DNA of 6,437 nucleotides, from the NCBI GenBank assembly GCA_018334775.1, contig JAGXLJ010000074.1, positions 1-6,437 on the forward strand, in the 5' to 3' direction. This DNA comes from Halodesulfurarchaeum sp. (GTDB lineage Archaea > Halobacteriota > Halobacteria > Halobacteriales > Halobacteriaceae). Shown one piece after another: positions 1 through 5,923 of the stretch. Position 1 is the stretch's first letter, and every line of letters starts with the position of its first letter. A program made the translations under genes and the position numbers. The notes under the pieces were generated by a model. It was not told where the DNA came from. It did not search any database and was given only the letters and a program-made list of their open reading frames with translations.

Positions 1-974
1 GACAGTACTCCAAATCGGAGTTCGACACGCCGGGGCTTGAACTCGCATGGGAGATGACCAACGATCTGGAATTTTATCTAACGACGTGCCAAGTCTGGAT
101 CTCTGGAACGAGTATCGCGCTGGGGATTATCGCCGAACCCGGACTTGCAGCCCTATTCGAGCCACTATTTCAAAATACCACGCTCGCATCGGCCGGAGCT
201 GGCTCGCTGCTTGGGTTTCTTATTATTAACCTAGTCCACCTCACACACGGAGAACAGACACCCACGTACCTCGGCGTTGAACGCTCCAAACAGGTCGCCC
301 AGTACGGGGCACGACCATTGTACTGGTTCGCCAAAATTCTTGCCCCGGCCATCTGGATCGGTGACTCGGTTGCAAAAGCAACACTCGGGCTGTTCGGCAT
401 ACAAATGACCCAATCATGGACCGAGACCGAGCAAGAAGTTATTGAGACTCGTGCCGACCTCCGAAACCGGCTTGGATCGGTGCTTGAAGATGGCAACGTG
501 GCTTCCGACCGCCGGGAGGAGGTGATGAACGCCCTCGATATCGGTGAACAGCCGGTACGTGAGGTAATGGTCCCCGCCGAAGATATCGTCGCGCTGTCAA
601 CAGCAGTCGATTCCAAAGAGAACTTCCGTCGGATGGAAGCGAATCCACACACGCGATACCCGCTAATCGGTGACCAGTTGACCGACTTCGAGGGGATCGT
701 CTACTTTCCGATTCTAGCGCGACATCGCGAAGAACTCGCCACGGGTGATATTGACTTTTCCGAACTGGCAGCACCACCGATGACACTCTCTCCGGACGTC
801 GATGTTAGTGACGCGATCGATCAGTTCCAGGCAGAGAATCAAGAACTCGCGCTCATCATCGAAGATGGCGGGGTCGTCGGGATGGTAACCGTCACGGACC
901 TGCTTGAATCGGTAATGGGTGATATCGAAGACCCGATCGACATCGAATACCTCGCAGCAGATGAATCCAGCTGA
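1..974 (+). CDS. CNNM/CorB-type membrane protein with CBS pair (5' partial)
   Basis: This is an integral membrane protein of the CNNM (DUF21) plus CBS family, whose archaeal and bacterial members (CorB/CorC) are linked to Mg2+ export. The reading frame is open to the left edge: codons from position 3 read QYSKSEFDTPGLELAWE straight into the Met at 54, which matches the usual CNNM context. The Met at 54 is therefore internal, and the true start and first membrane helix lie outside the window. Counting from that Met, hydrophobic segments fall near residues 13-38, 44-63 and 86-106. A GEQTP motif (66-70) corresponds to the conserved GE..P of the transmembrane domain. Two CBS motifs follow at about 166-222 (containing VMVP) and 236-290; such pairs commonly bind Mg-ATP. 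The protein ends soon after the CBS pair, without the C-terminal CorC/HlyC domain of many bacterial relatives. One oddity is Trp15 where the family usually has Gly. The substrate is inferred from the family. Confidence 0.93.
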   Translation, partial: QYSKSEFDTPGLELAWEMTNDLEFYLTTCQVWISGTSIALGIIAEPGLAALFEPLFQNTTLASAGAGSLLGFLIINLVHLTHGEQTPTYLGVERSKQVAQYGARPLYWFAKILAPAIWIGDSVAKATLGLFGIQMTQSWTETEQEVIETRADLRNRLGSVLEDGNVASDRREEVMNALDIGEQPVREVMVPAEDIVALSTAVDSKENFRRMEANPHTRYPLIGDQLTDFEGIVYFPILARHREELATGDIDFSELAAPPMTLSPDVDVSDAIDQFQAENQELALIIEDGGVVGMVTVTDLLESVMGDIEDPIDIEYLAADESS

Positions 975-976
975 TG

Positions 977-1071
977 GTGAGTATCGGAGGAACTTGGAGG
1001 TTCGAGTAAGGCTGACCCGACACCGACGTCGAATCGAGGCTCGCTGGACTTCGGCTGGCTACGATACTCAC
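977..1071. repeat. 10-bp perfect inverted repeat in spacer
   Basis: GTGAGTATCG at 977-986 is exactly reversed and complemented by CGATACTCAC at 1062-1071, with 75 bp between the arms. The left arm starts three bases after the stop codon of the CNNM gene and the right arm ends 112 bases before the Usp start. In RNA the pair could close a long stem-loop at the end of the first transcript; as DNA it could be paired protein-binding sites. The internal sequence shows only weak further pairing. Two GGAGG motifs lie just inside the left arm, at 986-990 and 996-1000, without a start codon at a useful distance. The function is unknown. Confidence 0.45.
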
Positions 1072-1154
1072 TATGAGAGGCGGACACCAGACGATGCCAA
1101 TCAACTCATCTCCCCGCGCGTTTGCGAGACGAATACCAAGAACACCACTCCCAA

Positions 1155-1162
1155 TTTTATAT
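1155..1162 (+). promoter_or_regulatory. TATA-like box for the first Usp gene (leaderless)
   Basis: TTTTATAT is the clearest A/T-rich octamer in this spacer. Its centre lies about 26 bases before the ATG at 1184, the normal distance from an archaeal TATA box to the transcription start. Transcription would thus begin at or next to the A of the ATG, giving a leaderless mRNA as is common in haloarchaea. No Shine-Dalgarno sequence precedes the ATG. The box also argues against translation starting at the upstream in-frame ATG at 1073. Confidence 0.7.
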
Positions 1163-1183
1163 CTCCGCACCGTCATCGAAGCC

Positions 1184-2077
1184 ATGTTTGAACAGGTACT
1201 CTTCCCGACCGACGGGAGTGAGGGAGCAGCGTTTGCGTTCGATCATATACTCGATCTCGCGGCCCGCCACGACGCGACAATATGCATCCTCAATATCGTC
1301 GATACGACGCAGAATCGCGTCCTACAGATGTCAGACGCGGACATTGACGCTCTCGAACAGGACGGAAATCGAATCGTTCGCGAGGCAGCAGACCAAGCAC
1401 AGCAACGTGGTGTCGACACCATTACGGACGTTCTCCAAGGAGAACCGTATCGAGAAATCGTCGACTACGCCGAAAGACATGGCTTCGATCTCGTAGCAAT
1501 GCCGACGCACGGGCGCCGGGGACTCGAACGATTTCTGCTCGGCAGTACCACCGATCGGGTTGTCCGTCGAGCAGACGTTCCCGTGCTCACGATTCGGCCT
1601 GATGATGATGTCGAGATTACCTACCCGTATACGGACGTCCTCGTCCCCACCGACGGGAGCGACTGTGCGAATCAGGCGCTCGCTCTCGGCGTCGACATCG
1701 CGGACGCCGAGGACGCCACCCTTCACCTCCTTTCTGTCATCGCTATCTCGGCGCTGGGAGTCGACGTCCGGGTCGATATGCAACTGGAGATGTTGGAGGA
1801 AAGCGCCCATGATCTCCTCAACGAGGCCGCGACATATGCGGACGATGCTGGCATCGAACCAGCGTCGAAAACGGTCGAATATGGGCCCTCGATTTCCAAA
1901 GCGATTCTCACCTATATCGAAGAACACGACATCGACCTCGTCGTTGTCGGTACTCACGGACGCACGGGCTTTGACCGATACGTCCTCGGCAGCGTCACTG
2001 AGCATCTCGTTCGGACGTCGCCTATTCCAGTATTGACGGTCCGAATACCCGAATCAGACAACGGAGAGATCCGCTGA
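1184..2077 (+). CDS. Tandem-domain universal stress protein (UspA family)
   Basis: A 297-residue soluble, probably cytoplasmic protein made of two Usp (Rossmann-like) domains, at about 1-138 and 148-288. Each opens with a short strand and PTDGS (8-12 and 155-159). The family ATP-binding loop G-2x-G-9x-G(S/T) is intact in the second domain (GTHG at 256-259, GS at 269-270). In the first domain it begins with Pro107 instead of Gly (PTHG 107-110, GS 120-121). Usp proteins bind ATP or other adenine nucleotides, or act as stress-related accessory proteins; the partner here is unknown. I chose the ATG at 1184 because MFEQVLFPTDGS is the normal Usp N-terminus, because the TATA-like box fits a leaderless transcript, and because the paralogue at 4991-5860 aligns without gaps from residue 1 to the second PTDGS. 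The frame is open back to an ATG at 1073, but that extension resembles nothing in Usp proteins. The gene sits between two ion-transport genes on the same strand. Confidence 0.95.
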   Translation: MFEQVLFPTDGSEGAAFAFDHILDLAARHDATICILNIVDTTQNRVLQMSDADIDALEQDGNRIVREAADQAQQRGVDTITDVLQGEPYREIVDYAERHGFDLVAMPTHGRRGLERFLLGSTTDRVVRRADVPVLTIRPDDDVEITYPYTDVLVPTDGSDCANQALALGVDIADAEDATLHLLSVIAISALGVDVRVDMQLEMLEESAHDLLNEAATYADDAGIEPASKTVEYGPSISKAILTYIEEHDIDLVVVGTHGRTGFDRYVLGSVTEHLVRTSPIPVLTVRIPESDNGEIR

Positions 2078-2125
2078 GAAGATGATCGTCTTCGGGAAGC
2101 GTTTGAGTTCCCTCGCCCGTGTTTT
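2078..2125 (+). terminator. Tandem hairpins plus T-run after the Usp stop
   Basis: Two short inverted repeats lie end to end directly after the TGA at 2075-2077. The first pairs GAAGA (2078-2082) with TCTTC (2089-2093) and may gain a U-G pair closing a GATC loop. The second pairs GGGAA (2094-2098) with TTCCC (2108-2112) around a 9-base loop. A TTTT run follows at 2122-2125. The position at the gene end, the hairpins and the T-run fit a transcript 3' end or RNA-stabilising structure. Archaeal terminators depend mostly on T-runs, and this one is short, so the call is moderate. Confidence 0.45.
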
Positions 2126-2160
2126 GACCAGATTCGAGTTAGGTAATAGATCAGAAGTGT

Positions 2161-2179
2161 ATGGATTTAAAAATGGATT
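2161..2179 (+). promoter_or_regulatory. TATA-like box flanked by 7-bp direct repeats, ATPase promoter
   Basis: TTTAAAAA at 2166-2173 is the best TATA-like element before the P-type ATPase. Transcription would start near 2195-2199, leaving a leader of roughly 22-26 bases before the ATG at 2221. The heptamer ATGGATT occurs at 2161-2167 and again at 2173-2179, so the repeats overlap both ends of the box with a 12-bp period. Such placement would suit a regulator that competes with TATA-binding protein. The repeat may also be chance; no regulator gene is visible nearby. Confidence 0.5.
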
Positions 2180-2220
2180 CAGGCTGCATGCGGTGTCGCT
2201 AATTGGAATCTCTCGATAGT

Positions 2221-4947
2221 ATGACTGGCTCCAATGCGGACACGACTCCCTCGAAACCCTGGTATGCGACACCGGCAGATGAGACCTTCTCGGCGTTGGC
2301 GACCGGCGAAGAGGGGCTTTCGTCCGAGGAGGCAGATCGCAGGCTGTCGGAGTACGGAACAAACGATATTCAGGAAGCCGAACGGGCGTCGGTTCTGGAT
2401 CTCTTCCTCTCCCAGTTCCGTAATCCGCTCATCTATCTCCTCGTCGTAGCGGCACTTTTGTCACTCGGTACCGGATTCATCCCTGGTGGAGAGCCGAGTT
2501 ACACTGAGGCGGTATTCATCGTACTCATCATCGCTGCCAACGGTGTGTTCGGATTCGTGCAGGATTACCAAGCAACCCGGTCTATCGAAGCCCTTCGCGA
2601 ACTCGCAACACCGGCGGCGACAGTCCTCCGTGACGGGGAAAAACAGTCGATCGACGCAGAACAGCTCGTCCCAGGGGATGTCATCTCTCTCGAACAGGGA
2701 GACGCGATTCCGGCCGACGCAAGAGTACTCGACGCCGAGGAGTTACGTACGAACGAGTCCCCACTCACCGGGGAAAGTACGCCCGTCGAGAAGACAACCG
2801 GGACCATAGACGAGGACACGCCGCTGGCCGAGCGTCGCAACATGGTCTACAAGAACACGACCGTGGTAAAAGGCCGAGGCCGAGCGGTCGTCGTCGAGAC
2901 CGGTATGGACACGGAGGTCGGTGGAATCGCCACCCAGCTGGGCGAGGCTGACGACCGACAAACACCGTTCCAAGCCGAAGTCGAACATCTCGGCAAGCAG
3001 ATCGGCGGACTCGTTGTTGTCCTAATCGCCTTGGTCGTTGCTGTCCAGTTTCTGTTCACGTCGACGGAGCCGACCGCGATCCTCCTCGTTGGTATCACCC
3101 TCGCCGTTGCGGGCGTCCCGGAGGGGCTTCCGGCGGTCGTAACGTTTACGCTGGCGCTGGGCGCACGGGAGATGGTCGATCGGAATGCGCTGATTAGACG
3201 ACTTCCGGTCGTCGAAAGTCTCGGGTCGGTCGATGTTATCGTCACAGACAAGACGGGTACGGTGACGGAAAACGAGATGACGGTGACGCGGCTTTACACC
3301 TCGGAATCTATCATTGATCTGTCCGAGTCACCTTCGAAATCAGCGATCGATGATCAGCGGGTCGCTGCTAACGGCAATGAAGATCGTGATCCGGAAGTTG
3401 CGCCACTGCTGCGATGTGGAACACTCTGCAATAACGTGGAATGGACGGATGATAACGAGTATCGTGGCGAGCCAACGGAGATCGCGCTCCGGCGAATAGC
3501 GGACGAGGCGGATATCGATCCAACTGAAGAGCGAATCCGAGAGATCCAGTTCTCCTCAGAGCGAAAGCGGATGTCCGTCATCGTCGACAACGGAGAACCG
3601 ACAGCCTACATGAAGGGAGCACCCGAAACTGTCTTGGAACGGTGTGACTCCGTCCTCCAAGATGGTGACGTATCCGAACTCACCGAGGAAAAGCGACAGG
3701 AAATTCTCGACAAGACACAGTCGTTCGCAGCTGACGCGCTTCGAGTGCTGGGATTCGCATCGAAGCCTGTTTCGGACCCATCGGCCGACGCGGATCAGAT
3801 CGAGAACGGAATGGTGTTTCTCGGGTTACAGGGAATGCTCGATCCGCCCCGAGAGGAGGTCGAGGACGCAATCGCAGACTGTCGGTCGGCTGGCATTCGA
3901 ACCGTATTAGCGACCGGAGATAATCTTACGACGGCGCAAGCCGTCGGCGAGCAAATCGGACTCGACCCCGATGGTGCCCTCACGGGTGGTGACATCACCG
4001 AACAATCCGACGACGAACTGGGGCGAACTATCGAAGACGTAGACGTATTCGCCCGGGTAGAACCCGATCACAAGGTCCGTATTCTGAACGCGCTGCAGGA
4101 CAACGGACACAACGTCGTAATGACCGGCGATGGTGTCAACGACGCGCCAGCGCTCACGCAGGCGGACGTTGGGGTGGCGATGGGACAGCGCGGCACTGAT
4201 GTTGCCCGACAAGCATCCGATATGATTTTGCAGGATGATAACTTCGCCACGATTCGTGACGCCATCCAAGAGGGACGGGGCATCTTCGAGAACGTCCGCA
4301 AGTTCGTCAACTACCTCGTCTCGACCAACACCGGCGAGGTACTGGTGGTGTTTCTCGGCGTGTTACTCGGGAGTTTGCTCTTCCCGGCACAATTCTCGGG
4401 GACGTCGCAAGCATTGATTTTGACGCCGATCCTGATTCTCTGGATCAACCTCGTCGCAGATACGCTCCCCGCGCTCGCGCTGGGCGCGGACCCACACGCG
4501 GATGGACTCATGGATCGCCCCCCGCGACCCACTGACGAAGGGGTAATCAACACGCGCGTGCTCGTGTCGATACTGACGATCGCGGTTCTGTTAGCAGTGA
4601 CGGGGTTGGGCATCTTTTTCTACGCGCTCGACCGCACAGGATCGCTTCTCCGTGCTCAGTCGCTCCTGTTTACGTTCATCGTGGTCGTCGAACTGATACG
4701 CATCCAGGTGATTCGCTCGCGGTACGACCAGCCGCTTCGCTCGAATCTATGGCTTGTCGGTGCGATTGGCGTGTCACTCCTCGTCCAGCTCGCAGTGCTG
4801 TACACACCGCTTCGCGACTTCTTCCAGGTCGTTCCCCTCACCCTCGTCGAGTGGGGATGGATCGCCATCGGGTTCGTCGCGTTCCTCCTGCTCAACGTGG
4901 TCGTATCTCGATTGAATACTCGGGTCTTCAAATCTCGGACGCAATAA
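2221..4947 (+). CDS. P2A (SERCA-like) P-type cation-transporting ATPase, probably Ca2+
   Basis: A complete 908-residue P-type ATPase that would drive ATP-dependent cation export across the cell membrane. It has a cation-ATPase N-terminal domain (about 8-75), helices M1-M2 (66-115), an actuator domain with TGES (183-186), M3-M4 with PEGLP (300-304), the phosphorylated Asp343 in DKTGT, a nucleotide-binding domain with KGAPE (465-469), hinge motifs TGD (565-567) and TGDGVNDAP (635-643), then six helices M5-M10 (about 695-896). By comparison with SERCA, calcium ligands are kept: Glu301 (M4), Asn703 and Glu706 (M5), Asn743 and Asp747 (M6), Glu824 (M8). SERCA Thr799 is Ala746 here, and Arg827 follows the M8 Glu by one turn. 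This pattern favours Ca2+ over Na+/K+ or H+, but transport specificity is inferred. The ATG at 2221 is preferred; a TTG six codons upstream is possible. The gene has its own promoter-like box and ends in TAA immediately followed by TGA in frame. Confidence 0.96.
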   Translation: MTGSNADTTPSKPWYATPADETFSALATGEEGLSSEEADRRLSEYGTNDIQEAERASVLDLFLSQFRNPLIYLLVVAALLSLGTGFIPGGEPSYTEAVFIVLIIAANGVFGFVQDYQATRSIEALRELATPAATVLRDGEKQSIDAEQLVPGDVISLEQGDAIPADARVLDAEELRTNESPLTGESTPVEKTTGTIDEDTPLAERRNMVYKNTTVVKGRGRAVVVETGMDTEVGGIATQLGEADDRQTPFQAEVEHLGKQIGGLVVVLIALVVAVQFLFTSTEPTAILLVGITLAVAGVPEGLPAVVTFTLALGAREMVDRNALIRRLPVVESLGSVDVIVTDKTGTVTENEMTVTRLYTSESIIDLSESPSKSAIDDQRVAANGNEDRDPEVAPLLRCGTLCNNVEWTDDNEYRGEPTEIALRRIADEADIDPTEERIREIQFSSERKRMSVIVDNGEPTAYMKGAPETVLERCDSVLQDGDVSELTEEKRQEILDKTQSFAADALRVLGFASKPVSDPSADADQIENGMVFLGLQGMLDPPREEVEDAIADCRSAGIRTVLATGDNLTTAQAVGEQIGLDPDGALTGGDITEQSDDELGRTIEDVDVFARVEPDHKVRILNALQDNGHNVVMTGDGVNDAPALTQADVGVAMGQRGTDVARQASDMILQDDNFATIRDAIQEGRGIFENVRKFVNYLVSTNTGEVLVVFLGVLLGSLLFPAQFSGTSQALILTPILILWINLVADTLPALALGADPHADGLMDRPPRPTDEGVINTRVLVSILTIAVLLAVTGLGIFFYALDRTGSLLRAQSLLFTFIVVVELIRIQVIRSRYDQPLRSNLWLVGAIGVSLLVQLAVLYTPLRDFFQVVPLTLVEWGWIAIGFVAFLLLNVVVSRLNTRVFKSRTQ

Positions 4948-4990
4948 TGACCACAGGAATCCGATAGCCGTAAGCCATCTCACGGAACCG

Positions 4991-5860
4991 CTACTCTCCG
5001 CGTCCAACCGTGATGACGGGAACTGGTGCAGAGCGGACAGTCTTCTCAGCGACGCTCCCAAGGAGTATTCGATCACTTCCACGCCTCCCAGTCGTTCCCA
5101 TCACGACGGCGTGGATATCGTTCGAGTCGATAGTGTCGAGTATTACCTCGATAGGAGATCCGTGTTCGACGTGCCGGATAGTGTTCGAAACGCCGCGTGT
5201 CTCCGCCTCGGACACGAGGTCGTCGACGGCATCGGTCGCAGCCTGTTCACCTTCCTGTCCTGAAATAGCTGAGCGAACGTCCGGCCCCAGTGAGGTATCA
5301 TTTACGACAGATAGCACGTGAACAGTCGCATCGAGAGCCGCTGCAAGGGAGAGGCCATGCTCGGCAGCATGGACCGCACCAGGACTCCCGTCGGTCGGTA
5401 GGAGGATGTTCTCGTACGGGAATATCAGTTGTTCGTCGGGCTGCATCCGTGTCGTCAGAACGGGGACCGTAGACAGACGGACGATCTTCTCCGTGACGCT
5501 TCCGAGAAGGTATCGTGACACCCCCTCCCGACCATGGGTCGGCATCACGATCACGTCGTACTCGTATTGCTCGGCGTACTCGACGATCGTCGGCGCTGGA
5601 TGCCCCTGGACGACGTCGGAATCGTAGTCGACACCGAGTGTGTCCAGGGTCTTCTCTGCGTCCTCGACGATGTCCTCACCCTCCTGAACAAGAGCATCAA
5701 CGACCTGGGTTTCGACGACCGTGACACTATCGCGTGTCGTATCCGCGACGAACAGAACGTGGATCGTTGCGTCGGCCCAGTGTGCAATCTCGGCAGCGTG
5801 ATGCAATGCCTCCGCAGCCCCATCGCTTCCATCGAACGGGAGCAGAATATCCTCGTACAT
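4991..5860 (-). CDS. Tandem-domain universal stress protein (UspA family)
   Basis: A 289-residue protein of two Usp domains (about 1-137 and 148-286), paralogous to the Usp at 1184-2077: the two align without gaps through the second PTDGS (155-159). Domain 1 opens with PFDGS (8-12) and its ATP loop begins with Pro107 (PTHG 107-110, GS 120-121), as in the paralogue. Domain 2 has GTTG (255-258) and GS (268-269), with Thr for the usual His and the Gly/Ser positions kept. ATP binding and a cytoplasmic stress role are inferred from the family. The ATG at 5860 gives the standard MYEDILLP start; a GTG two codons further upstream is the only nearby alternative. Only 63 bp separate it from the upstream Usp gene on the same strand, so co-transcription is plausible. 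An A/T-rich stretch about 31-35 bases before the ATG is a poor TATA match. Its 3' end faces the ATPase gene with 43 bp between stop codons. Confidence 0.94.
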   Translation of the reverse strand: MYEDILLPFDGSDGAAEALHHAAEIAHWADATIHVLFVADTTRDSVTVVETQVVDALVQEGEDIVEDAEKTLDTLGVDYDSDVVQGHPAPTIVEYAEQYEYDVIVMPTHGREGVSRYLLGSVTEKIVRLSTVPVLTTRMQPDEQLIFPYENILLPTDGSPGAVHAAEHGLSLAAALDATVHVLSVVNDTSLGPDVRSAISGQEGEQAATDAVDDLVSEAETRGVSNTIRHVEHGSPIEVILDTIDSNDIHAVVMGTTGRRGSDRILLGSVAEKTVRSAPVPVITVGRGE

Positions 5861-5923
5861 GTGCACTGTGAGTACCTACGTGCATCCCTCTCAAATGGTT
5901 TGTCACCCTCCAGCAGAGGCGTC

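Noticed and set aside
170..652. Open frame of 160 codons on the minus strand.
   Set aside because: It is antisense to the CNNM-CBS gene and rich in Ser and Arg, as expected for a shadow frame.
975..1075. tRNA-like or small RNA gene suggested by GGTTCGAG and the flanking inverted repeat.
   Set aside because: No acceptor stem, anticodon arm or proper T-loop could be formed, so no RNA gene is called. Only the repeat is reported.
1073..1183. Possible 37-residue N-terminal extension of the first Usp protein from the ATG at 1073.
   Set aside because: The extension is Arg/Pro-rich and unlike any Usp N-terminus. The TATA-like box at 1155-1162 would lie inside it, and the paralogue aligns from the Met at 1184.
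1331..2005. Open frame of 224 codons on the minus strand.
   Set aside because: It is antisense to the Usp gene at 1184-2077, has no recognisable motif and no promoter of its own.
2203..2220. TTG start giving the ATPase six extra residues.
   Set aside because: The ATG at 2221 is a stronger start codon and neither site has a Shine-Dalgarno motif. TTG cannot be excluded, since it lies close to the predicted transcription start.
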